Shown here: one piece after another, positions 43,865 through 52,168 of the stretch | How the letters are laid out: every line of letters begins with the position of its first letter | Position numbering within the stretch: position 1 is the first letter of the stretch | Origin: Propionivibrio soli | GTDB taxonomy: Bacteria > Pseudomonadota > Gammaproteobacteria > Burkholderiales > Rhodocyclaceae | NCBI RefSeq assembly: GCF_025770765.1 | Contig: NZ_JANZKY010000008.1 | Coordinates: 1 to 64,000, forward strand | Length of the DNA: 64,000 nt | Reading direction: 5' to 3' | Notes under the pieces: model-generated | Databases searched by the model: none | Told to the model about the DNA's origin: nothing | What the model saw: the letters and a program-made list of their open reading frames with translations, nothing else | Position numbers and translations under genes: made by a program

Positions 43865-45760
43865 CTATTCTGCAACGACCGCTTGCTTTGGCATACCCCG
43901 CGCGCAACCCGGTGCGCACGTTTCCGCCGGAACGATCGCTTCCGGCGCACAGGGGGTCAGGCAGAGACCGCATCCCGTGCATGCCTGGCTTTCGATGCGC
44001 ACAAACGACCGCGCCACTTCGCGGCCATTGGCCTTCGTCACCGTATCGCGCCGGGTAACGTGGATCGCTGGGCAGCCGACATCGACGCAATTGCCGCAGC
44101 CCGTACACTTCTCCTCGATGACGGCGTACGCCTTGCGCGGCTGGTAATCCTGGCCGAGCACGCACGGCTGATTGGTAATGATCACGGAAGGCTCCGCCAC
44201 CTTCGTCTCCTGGCGCAGAACCTTGAACAGCGTCGGCAATTCGTAGGGATCGACGACATGTACCCGTTCCTCGCGCACGCCGAGCGCCTTGACCAGCGTC
44301 GCGAAATCGACGCGCGGCGCCGGCTCGTCATGAAGACCTCGGCCATTGCCGGGGTTGTTCTGGCCGCCGGTCATGCCCACCGCCCGGTTATCGAGGATGA
44401 GCACCGTGACGTTGCCGCGGTTGTAGACGATATCGAGCAAGCCTTGCATACCCATATGCAGGAAGGTCGAATCGCCGATCACCGCGACGATCTTCTTCTC
44501 GCGCTCCGATTCGGCGCGACCTTTGTCCCACCCATGGGCGACCCCCATCGAGGCCCCCATCGAGATGCAGGTATCCAGGGCATTCCATGGCTGGCCAAAA
44601 CCGAGGGTGTAGCAGCCGATATCGCCGGAAATCGCCGCATTGCGCAGTTGCGCGAGAGCGTAATAGACGCCCAGATGCGGACAGGCCACGCACATCGTCG
44701 GCGGACGCGGGAATACCGGCATCGGAGCCGGCGCGGCAGATTTTTCAATCTCGGTGTCGCTTTCCCCGAGCAGCCGCGCGATGGCTGGCCGGAGCACGTG
44801 CGGCACCAGTTCTCCCATGCGCGGGAGAACATTCTTGCCGAGCACCGCAATGCCCTCGGCGCGTACCTCGGTTTCGATCAGCGGCTCGACCTCCTCGACA
44901 ACTACGACGCGTTCGCAGCGGCTAGCGAACTCACGCACCTTTTCGAACGGAACGGGGTAGGAAAAGCCGAGCTTGAGCACCGGCGCATCGGGAAAAGCCT
45001 CGCGCACATGCATATACGCCGGGCCGGAGGTGAGGAATCCGACACGCCGGTCGCCGCCATCTTCGAACACGTTGAATGCCGAGATTTCGGTCTCCGCGCG
45101 CAGCTTGGCCTCGCGCTCGAACACCATCGGCAATCGCCGGCCGGCATTGCCGGGCACCATGACCCAGCGGGCCGTGTCCTTGGTAAAGCCGCTGCCGGCG
45201 CGTTCGCGGCGATCCCCCACGGTCACCAAAGCCTTGACGTGGCACACACGGGTCGTGAGACGGAGGATCACCGGCACCTGGAAACGCTCTGAGAGTTCGA
45301 ATGCCGCCAGCGTGAAATCCCTGGCCTCCTGTGAGTCAGCCGGCTCGAAAATGGGTAGATGGGCAAAACGGCCCCAATACCGCGAATCCTGCTCGTTCTG
45401 TGAAGACGACAACCCGACATCATCGGCGATCGCGATCACCAGCCCACCCGAGACGCCGGTCAGCGTCATGGTCATCAGCGCATCGGACGCGACGTTCATC
45501 CCCACGTGCTTCATCGCACAAAAAGCCCGGGCACCGGCCATGGCGGCACCCAGTGCCACTTCGAGTGAAACCTTTTCGTTCACCGACCACTCGGAATAGA
45601 CATCCGGGTAGGTGGCGATCGTTTCGAGCATTTCGGTGGCTGGCGTCCCGGGGTAAGCGGCCGCGACTCGGCCCCCGGCTTCCCATACAGCCCGCGCAAC
45701 AGCCTCGTTACCGGACATCAAGAGCCGACTGTTTGCCGGCGCGGGCATGAGTGCCGCCAT
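43865..45760 (-). CDS. iorA: Indolepyruvate ferredoxin oxidoreductase alpha subunit
   Basis: The 631-residue large subunit. An N-terminal pyrimidine-binding domain (SGNEAVARAVWEAGGRVAAAYPGTPATEM) is followed by the transketolase-type domain II and a TPP-binding domain with GDSTFLHMGMQGLLDIVYNRGNVTVLILDN. CVACPHLGVYYAL sits before it. At the C-terminus two ferredoxin-like 4Fe-4S clusters are encoded: CTGCGNCVDVGCP and CTGCGLCLTPCAP, although the first departs from the strict CxxCxxCxxxCP spacing. A Cys-containing tail (CAPGCARGMP) follows. First gene of iorAB. Confidence 0.95.
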   Translation of the reverse strand: MAALMPAPANSRLLMSGNEAVARAVWEAGGRVAAAYPGTPATEMLETIATYPDVYSEWSVNEKVSLEVALGAAMAGARAFCAMKHVGMNVASDALMTMTLTGVSGGLVIAIADDVGLSSSQNEQDSRYWGRFAHLPIFEPADSQEARDFTLAAFELSERFQVPVILRLTTRVCHVKALVTVGDRRERAGSGFTKDTARWVMVPGNAGRRLPMVFEREAKLRAETEISAFNVFEDGGDRRVGFLTSGPAYMHVREAFPDAPVLKLGFSYPVPFEKVREFASRCERVVVVEEVEPLIETEVRAEGIAVLGKNVLPRMGELVPHVLRPAIARLLGESDTEIEKSAAPAPMPVFPRPPTMCVACPHLGVYYALAQLRNAAISGDIGCYTLGFGQPWNALDTCISMGASMGVAHGWDKGRAESEREKKIVAVIGDSTFLHMGMQGLLDIVYNRGNVTVLILDNRAVGMTGGQNNPGNGRGLHDEPAPRVDFATLVKALGVREERVHVVDPYELPTLFKVLRQETKVAEPSVIITNQPCVLGQDYQPRKAYAVIEEKCTGCGNCVDVGCPAIHVTRRDTVTKANGREVARSFVRIESQACTGCGLCLTPCAPEAIVPAETCAPGCARGMPKQAVVAE

Positions 45761-45953
45761 TATTTCTCCCTGCGGTTATTCTTGAGGATAGGGTAAGTGG
45801 GAAATTTTATAGCATTCACTATCCTGACTCGGGCAGGCGGAACTTCTTACGGCAAAAATAGTCCCAAGGAAAATTCGAAGAATTGCACATTGCGGAATAA
45901 CATCTTACATTATGAAAACAACGGGCGAATAACGCCGTGTGATGCACCCAAGC

Positions 45954-45965
45954 GCTGATATCAGC
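45954..45965. promoter_or_regulatory. 12-bp perfect palindrome upstream of aceE
   Basis: GCTGATATCAGC lies about 75 bp before the aceE start, within a 280-bp gap between the divergent iorA and aceE genes. A regulator site is possible; no known consensus was matched with confidence. Confidence 0.3.
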
Positions 45966-46039
45966 ACAAAGCCCTACCCTTGCCGCCTTGAAAAGAACCG
46001 ACAAGCGGCAGTCGACCCACAGGTACACAGGAGATAGTC

Positions 46040-48727
46040 ATGGCACTACCGGAAAACGCGCAGCCCTCCGCCGTCGATGGCGACCCCCAGGAGACTCAGG
46101 AATGGAGTGAGGCGCTTAGCGGAGTCATCGAAAAGGAAGGGACGAACCGCGCCCATTTCCTGATCGAACAACTGATTGCGCATGCGCGTGAAGAAGGAAT
46201 CAACATTCCTTACAGCGCGACGACCGAGTACGTAAATACCATTCCGGCCGATCAGCAACCGAAGTATCCGGGTGACACGACGATCGAGATCCGCATCCGC
46301 AACTTCATCCGCTGGAATGCGATGGCGATGGTCGTACGCGCCAACCGCAACACCAACGTCGGCGGCCACATTGCCTCGTTTGCCTCGTCCGCCGCTCTTT
46401 ACGATGTCGGCTTCAACTGGTTCTGGCGCGCCCAGACCGACGACTTTGCCGGCGACCTCGTTTTCTTCCAAGGCCACTCAGTCCCGGGCGTCTATGCCCG
46501 CGCGCACCTGATGGGACGGCTCAACGACGAGCAGGTCAACAACTTCCGCCAGGAAGTCGACGGCAAGGGGCTGTCGTCCTACCCGCATCCCTGGTTGATG
46601 CCCGATTTCTGGCGTTTCCCGACGGTATCCATGGGCCTCGGCCCGCTGCAGGCCATCTATCAGGCTCGCTTCATGCGCTATATGGAAAGCCGCGGCCTGA
46701 TCGAAGCCAAAGACCGCAAGGTATGGGCTTTCCTCGGCGACGGCGAAACCGACGAAGTCGAATCGCTGGGCGCAATCGGCATGGCGTCGCGCGAAAACCT
46801 CGACAACCTGATTTTCGTCATCAACTGCAATCTGCAGCGCCTCGACGGACCGGTGCGCGGCAACGGCAAGATCATCCAGGAACTGGAAGGCACGTTCCGC
46901 GGTGCGGGCTGGAACGTGATCAAGCTGATCTGGGGCCGTCACTGGGATTCGCTGTTCGAGCGCGACAAGAAGGGGCTGCTCAAGAAGCGCATGATGGAAG
47001 TCGTCGACGGCGAGTACCAGACGTACAAAGCCAAGAGCGGCGCTTATGTGCGTGAGCACTTCTTCAATACGCCCGAACTCAAGGAGCTCGTCGCCGATTG
47101 GACCGATGCGGACATCTTCGCACTCAACCGCGGCGGTCACGACATATTCAAGATTTACGCCGCGTTCAAGGCCGCTGTCGACCACAAGGGTCAGCCGACC
47201 GTCATCCTGGCCAAGACAGTAAAAGGCTACGGCATGGTCGGCGCCGGCGAGGCGATGAATATCTCGCACCAGCAGAAGAAGCTCGACAAGGAAGCGATCA
47301 TGCGCTTCCGCGATCGCTTCAAGTTGCCCGTCGCCGACGAGCAAATCGAGGAGTTGCCGTTCCTGAAATTCCCGGAAGGATCTCCCGAACTGACCTACAT
47401 GAAGGAACGCCGACAAGCGCTGGGCGGATTTCTCACACGCCGGCGCGGCAAGGCAGAGCCACTCGAAATCCCGCCGCTCTCCGCCTTCGAATCACTGCTG
47501 AACGGCTCCGGCGAAGGACGTGAAGTTTCGACCACGATGTCGATCGTGCGTGCGCTCAATGTCCTGCTCAAGGACAAGAAGATCGGCCGCCGCGTCGTCC
47601 CGATCGTCCCCGACGAATCGCGCACTTTCGGCATGGAAGGGCTGTTCCGCCAGATCGGCATCTGGAACCAGCAGGGACAGAATTACGTTCCCGAAGACCA
47701 TGACCAGCTCATGTTCTACAAGGAATCGAAGAACGGCCAGGTCCTGCAGGAAGGCATCAGCGAGGCGGGCGCGATGAGCGACTGGATCGCCGCCGCCACC
47801 TCGTACTCCGTACATGGCGAACAGATGATTCCGTTCTACATCTGTTACTCGATGTTCGGTCTGCAGCGCACCATGGATCTGTACTGGGCCGCCGCCGACC
47901 AGCGCGCACGAGGCTTCCTGATCGGTGCCACCGCCGGCCGCACGACGCTCAATGGCGAAGGCCTGCAGCACGAGGACGGCCACTCGCATGTGCTGTCGAG
48001 CCTGATTCCCAACTGCATCAGCTACGACCCGACGTTCTCGTTCGAGGTCGCCGTCATCATGCAAGAAGGCATGCGGCGCATGTTCCAGAACCAGGAAGAC
48101 GTTTATTACTACATCACGGTAATGAACGAGAACTACGAGCATCCGGCGATGCCGGAAGGCGCCGAGGCCGACATCATCAAGGGCATGTACCTCCTGCGTA
48201 AGGGCGAAGCGGCAAACGGCAAGAAGGCCGCTCCGCGTGTCCAGCTCCTTGGCTCAGGCGTGATCCTCCGCGAAGTGATGGCCGCCGCCGACCTGCTCAA
48301 GAACGACTGGGGCGTCGACGCCGATCTGTGGGGCTGTCCGAGCTTCACCGAGCTTGCGCGTGAAGGGAACGACGCCGCCCGCTGGAACATGTTGCATCCG
48401 ACCGAACCACAGCGTGTCTCGCACGTCGAGCGTTGCCTCGGCGCCACGACCGGCCCGGTGATCGCGGCGACGGACTACGTTCGCCAGTTCGCCGACCAGA
48501 TCCGGCCGTTCGTCACTCGCCGCTACGTTACACTCGGCACCGACGGCTTCGGCCGTTCCGACACTCGCGAGGCGTTGCGACGCTTCTTCGAAGTCGACCG
48601 TTACTGGGTGACGATTGCCGCGCTGAAGGCCCTCGCCGATGAAGGCACGATCGACCGCAGCAAGGTCGCCGAGGCGATCGCCAAGTACGGCATCGACGTC
48701 AACAAGCCGAATCCGCTGACGGTTTAA
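46040..48727 (+). CDS. aceE: Pyruvate dehydrogenase E1 component (homodimeric)
   Basis: E1 decarboxylates pyruvate with TPP and passes the acetyl group to lipoyl-E2. The 895-residue protein is the single-chain form typical of proteobacteria: GHIASFASSAALYDVGFNWFWRA, HSVPGVYARAHLMGRL, the TPP-Mg motif GDGETDEVESLGAIGMASRENLDNLIFVINCNLQRLDG, and PDESRTFGMEGLFRQIGIWNQ, GLQHEDGHSHVLSS and DGFGRSDTREALRRFFEVD in the C-terminal half. It is the first gene of the aceE-aceF-lpdA operon, with 13 bp to aceF. Confidence 0.98.
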   Translation: MALPENAQPSAVDGDPQETQEWSEALSGVIEKEGTNRAHFLIEQLIAHAREEGINIPYSATTEYVNTIPADQQPKYPGDTTIEIRIRNFIRWNAMAMVVRANRNTNVGGHIASFASSAALYDVGFNWFWRAQTDDFAGDLVFFQGHSVPGVYARAHLMGRLNDEQVNNFRQEVDGKGLSSYPHPWLMPDFWRFPTVSMGLGPLQAIYQARFMRYMESRGLIEAKDRKVWAFLGDGETDEVESLGAIGMASRENLDNLIFVINCNLQRLDGPVRGNGKIIQELEGTFRGAGWNVIKLIWGRHWDSLFERDKKGLLKKRMMEVVDGEYQTYKAKSGAYVREHFFNTPELKELVADWTDADIFALNRGGHDIFKIYAAFKAAVDHKGQPTVILAKTVKGYGMVGAGEAMNISHQQKKLDKEAIMRFRDRFKLPVADEQIEELPFLKFPEGSPELTYMKERRQALGGFLTRRRGKAEPLEIPPLSAFESLLNGSGEGREVSTTMSIVRALNVLLKDKKIGRRVVPIVPDESRTFGMEGLFRQIGIWNQQGQNYVPEDHDQLMFYKESKNGQVLQEGISEAGAMSDWIAAATSYSVHGEQMIPFYICYSMFGLQRTMDLYWAAADQRARGFLIGATAGRTTLNGEGLQHEDGHSHVLSSLIPNCISYDPTFSFEVAVIMQEGMRRMFQNQEDVYYYITVMNENYEHPAMPEGAEADIIKGMYLLRKGEAANGKKAAPRVQLLGSGVILREVMAAADLLKNDWGVDADLWGCPSFTELAREGNDAARWNMLHPTEPQRVSHVERCLGATTGPVIAATDYVRQFADQIRPFVTRRYVTLGTDGFGRSDTREALRRFFEVDRYWVTIAALKALADEGTIDRSKVAEAIAKYGIDVNKPNPLTV

Positions 48728-48740
48728 AGGGAGAAGAAGA

Positions 48741-50066
48741 ATGAGTCAGGTTATCGAAGTCAAGGTACCGGCTATCGGCGACTTTCATGACATACCGGTC
48801 ATCGAAATTGCCGTTCAACCGGGTGACACGATCAGTGTGGACGATACGTTGCTCACGCTCGAATCGGACAAGGCAACGATGGACGTGCCCTCGTCTGTCG
48901 CCGGTGTCGTAAAGGAAGTCAAGGTCAAGCTCGGGGACAAGATCTCCGAGGGAAGCGTCGTCGCGCTCGTGGAAACTTCCGACGCCGGTGAAGCAAAGGC
49001 CGCACCGGAACCGGCCAAGCCAGCCCCGGCGGCTACCGCTCCGGCCTCTGCTCCGGCGCAGCCCGAAGCCCCGCGCCCGCCGGCCGCTCCGTCGCAGCCT
49101 GTGCCCACGCCGGCATCCCAGGTTCAAGCGCCGGCGCCCGCACTGCCGCTCGGCGCCAAGACGCACGCGAGCCCATCTGTGCGACTGTTCGCGCGCGAGC
49201 TCGGCGTCGATCTCACCAAAGTGCCCGCGAGTGGTCCGAAGGGGCGCATCCTGCGCGACGACATCGCGAACTTTGTGAAGAGCGTCATGCAATCGCCGGC
49301 GGGCGCCCCGTCCGCCTCGCTGGGCGTTGGTCTCGACCTTCTGCCATGGCCAAAGGTCGACTTCGCCAAGTTCGGCCCGATCGACGTTCAGCCGCTCTCG
49401 CGCATCAAGAAAATCTCGGCTCAGAACCTGGCACGCAACTGGGTGATGATCCCGGCCGTGACCTATCACGAAGATGCCGACATCACGGAACTCGAAGCTT
49501 TCCGACTGGCGTTGAACAAGGAAAGCGAAAAGTCGGGCGGCGCCAAGATCACCATGCTTGCGTTCATCATCAAAGCGTGCGAACTGGCGCTCAAGAAATA
49601 TCCCGAATTCAACAGTTCGCTCGAAGGCGAGAATCTGGTCTTGAAGAAATACTTCAACATCGGTTTCGCGGCCGACACGCCGAACGGCCTCGTTGTGCCG
49701 GTGATCAAGAACGTCGATCAGAAATCAGTCAGCCAGATCGCTGCCGAGTGCGGGGAGCTGGCGAAGAAGGCGCGCGACGGCAAACTCGGCCCGGCCGACA
49801 TGACCGGTGCCTGTTTCACGATTTCGAGCGTCGGCGGCATCGGCGGCACGCAGTTCTCGCCGATCGTCAACGCGCCCGAAGTCGCGATCCTCGGTGTCAG
49901 CAAATCGGTGATGAAACCGGTGTGGAACGGCAAGGAATTCCTGCCGCGCCTCATTCTTCCGCTCTCGCTCTCGGCCGACCACCGCGTGATCGACGGCGCG
50001 TTGGCGACGCGCTTCAACGTCTATGTCGCGCAGCTTCTCGCCGACATGCGGCGTGCGCTGGTTTGA
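48741..50066 (+). CDS. aceF: Dihydrolipoyllysine-residue acetyltransferase (E2) of pyruvate dehydrogenase
   Basis: E2 forms the core of the complex and makes acetyl-CoA. The 441-residue protein has one lipoyl domain (1-75, lipoyl Lys44 in LESDKATMDV), an Ala/Pro linker, a peripheral subunit-binding domain (about 142-180: ASPSVRLFARELGVDLTKVPASGPKGRILRDDI) and the catalytic domain ending SADHRVIDGALATRF with the active His and Asp. One lipoyl domain is at the low end; E. coli has three. The E3 gene next door contributes another. Confidence 0.97.
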   Translation: MSQVIEVKVPAIGDFHDIPVIEIAVQPGDTISVDDTLLTLESDKATMDVPSSVAGVVKEVKVKLGDKISEGSVVALVETSDAGEAKAAPEPAKPAPAATAPASAPAQPEAPRPPAAPSQPVPTPASQVQAPAPALPLGAKTHASPSVRLFARELGVDLTKVPASGPKGRILRDDIANFVKSVMQSPAGAPSASLGVGLDLLPWPKVDFAKFGPIDVQPLSRIKKISAQNLARNWVMIPAVTYHEDADITELEAFRLALNKESEKSGGAKITMLAFIIKACELALKKYPEFNSSLEGENLVLKKYFNIGFAADTPNGLVVPVIKNVDQKSVSQIAAECGELAKKARDGKLGPADMTGACFTISSVGGIGGTQFSPIVNAPEVAILGVSKSVMKPVWNGKEFLPRLILPLSLSADHRVIDGALATRFNVYVAQLLADMRRALV

Positions 50067-50079
50067 CGGAGGGAGACGA

Positions 50080-51933
50080 ATGAGCCAGATCATCGAAGTC
50101 AAGGTTCCGGACATCGGCGACTTCAAGAACGTCCCGATCATTGATCTATGCGTCAGCCCCGGGGACAGCGTGCAGGCGGAAGATCCGCTGGTGACGCTCG
50201 AATCCGACAAAGCGACGATCGACATTCCGAGTCCAGCGGCCGGCGTCGTGAAGGAGTTCAAGGTCAAGGTCGGCGACAAGGTCTCCGAGGGATCGCTCGT
50301 GCTGCTACTCGACGCGGAGGGGTCAGGCACAGCCCCGGCCGCCGAAAGCGCTCCGCCCGAACCCCCGAGAGCCGCGGCTTCCTCGTCCACCGCGGCGCCT
50401 GCGCCAGCCGCATCGCCAACCGGGCCCGCGCAAGCTACCGCTGCACCTGCCAGCCAGTATGCGGGAATAGCCGACATCGAATGCGACATGCTCGTCCTCG
50501 GTGCCGGTCCCGGTGGCTACTCGGCCGCGTTCCGCGCCGCCGACCTCGGTTTGAAGACGGTGCTGGTCGAACGTTATGCGACGCTCGGCGGCGTCTGCCT
50601 GAATGTCGGCTGTATCCCGTCGAAGGCACTGCTTCACGTGGCCGTGGCCGCCGAAGAAGCCGGCCATCTCGCCGATTGCGGCGTCTCTTTCGCCGCGCCG
50701 AAGATCGAAGTCGATAAGCTGCGGGACTACAAAGGCAAAGTCGTCGGCAAACTGACCACGGGCCTCACCGGCATGGCGAAGGCGCGCAAGGTGGACGTCG
50801 TGCGCGGTTACGGGCGTTTCCTCGACGCCAGCCACGTCGAAGTCGAACTGACCTCAGGAGAGGGTCAGGAAAAAACGGGGACCAAGAAGACCGTCCGTTT
50901 CAAGAAATGCATCATCGCCGCGGGCAGTTCGGCGGTTCACCTGCCGTTCCTGCCGGACGATCCGCGCATCGTCGATTCGACGGGTGCGCTCGAACTGCGC
51001 TTCGTCCCGGAGAAAATGCTGGTCGTCGGCGGCGGCATCATCGGTCTGGAAATGGCCACTGTTTACTCGTTCCTCGGAACGCGCGTCGACGTCGTCGAAA
51101 TGCTCGATGGGCTGATGCAAGGACCCGACCGCGACGCCGTGAAGGTGTGGGAAAAGCAGAACCTGCACCGCTTCGACAAGGTCATGCTGAAGACCAAGAC
51201 GACGGCCGTCGAAGCCAAGGAAGACGCCCTCTACGTCACCTTCGAGGGCGAGAACGCCCCGGCCGGGCCAGTGAAGTACGATCTGATTCTGCAAGCCGCC
51301 GGACGCTCGCCCAATGGCAAGAAGATCGGTGCGGAAAACGCCGGCATCGCGGTCAACGAGCGTGGTTTCGTCGCCGTCGATGCGCAGATGCGTACGAGCG
51401 TCCCGAACATCTTCGCTATCGGCGACATCGTCGGCAACCCGATGCTCGCGCACAAGGGCGTGCATGAAGGCCACGTCGCCGCGGAAGTGGCAGCGGGCGA
51501 GTTGAACGGCAATAACGACCTGGCCCGCGCGGCCTTCGACGCCCAAGTCATCCCCAGCGTGGCGTACACGCATCCGGAAGTCGCGTGGGTCGGATACACC
51601 GAGGCGCAGGCGAAGAAGGAATCGCGCACCGTTGAAGTCGCCCGCTTTCCGTGGGCGGCATCGGGACGGGCCATCGCCAACGGGGCCGAATACGGGTTCA
51701 CCAAGCTCCTCTTCGACGCCGAAACGCACCGCGTCATCGGCGGCGCGATTGTTGGGCCGGCGGCAGGCGACATGATCGGCGAGATTTGTCTGGCCATCGA
51801 GATGGGCTGCGATGCGATCGATATCGGCAAGACGATCCACCCGCATCCGACCTTGGGCGAGACGATCGGCTTGGCGGCGGAAGTCGCTCACGGCAGTTGT
51901 ACCGATCTGCCGCCGGCAAGGTCCAGAAAGTAA
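50080..51933 (+). CDS. lpdA: Dihydrolipoyl dehydrogenase (E3) with N-terminal lipoyl domain
   Basis: E3 reoxidises dihydrolipoamide with FAD and NAD. The protein has 617 residues because a complete lipoyl domain (1-78, Lys44 in LESDKATIDI) and an Ala/Pro/Ser linker precede the flavoprotein. The latter has VLGAGPGGYSAAFRAADLG for FAD, the redox pair in GGVCLNVGCIPSKAL, VVGGGIIGLEMATVYSFLG for NAD and the catalytic HPHPTLGE. The start was placed at the ATG after GGAGGGAG, which matches the E2 lipoyl start (MSQ-IIEVKVP). It is the last gene of the operon. Confidence 0.97.
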   Translation: MSQIIEVKVPDIGDFKNVPIIDLCVSPGDSVQAEDPLVTLESDKATIDIPSPAAGVVKEFKVKVGDKVSEGSLVLLLDAEGSGTAPAAESAPPEPPRAAASSSTAAPAPAASPTGPAQATAAPASQYAGIADIECDMLVLGAGPGGYSAAFRAADLGLKTVLVERYATLGGVCLNVGCIPSKALLHVAVAAEEAGHLADCGVSFAAPKIEVDKLRDYKGKVVGKLTTGLTGMAKARKVDVVRGYGRFLDASHVEVELTSGEGQEKTGTKKTVRFKKCIIAAGSSAVHLPFLPDDPRIVDSTGALELRFVPEKMLVVGGGIIGLEMATVYSFLGTRVDVVEMLDGLMQGPDRDAVKVWEKQNLHRFDKVMLKTKTTAVEAKEDALYVTFEGENAPAGPVKYDLILQAAGRSPNGKKIGAENAGIAVNERGFVAVDAQMRTSVPNIFAIGDIVGNPMLAHKGVHEGHVAAEVAAGELNGNNDLARAAFDAQVIPSVAYTHPEVAWVGYTEAQAKKESRTVEVARFPWAASGRAIANGAEYGFTKLLFDAETHRVIGGAIVGPAAGDMIGEICLAIEMGCDAIDIGKTIHPHPTLGETIGLAAEVAHGSCTDLPPARSRK

Positions 51934-51948
51934 TCCTCGCTCCAAGTA

Positions 51949-51993
51949 CGCCCCGGCCGCCGAGATCGCTGCTCGGTGCCCGGGGCGTTTTTT
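51949..51993 (+). terminator. Rho-independent terminator of the pyruvate dehydrogenase operon
   Basis: CGCCCCGG (51949-51956) pairs with CCGGGGCG (51980-51987), followed by six T. A smaller hairpin lies inside the loop. Confidence 0.85.
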
Positions 51994-52168
51994 GCCTCGT
52001 GGACGAGAAGTAACTCGTCCGATCCCGTAACCTTTACGTTTCAAGAAAGCACTGCCCTGCCGATATCTGGCGCCCATATATCTGCTTAGCTCGACCGCTC
52101 AGCACGCAAACATTGTCTCGCGGGAGGCGATGCCGGATAATGGCCGGACGTCTCGATACGTCCCCACC

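Noticed and set aside
43883-45292. 469-codon plus-strand frame opposite iorA
   Set aside because: Shadow of iorA; Arg/His-rich and without motifs.
50854-52077. 407-codon minus-strand frame opposite lpdA
   Set aside because: Shadow of lpdA that also runs through the operon terminator.
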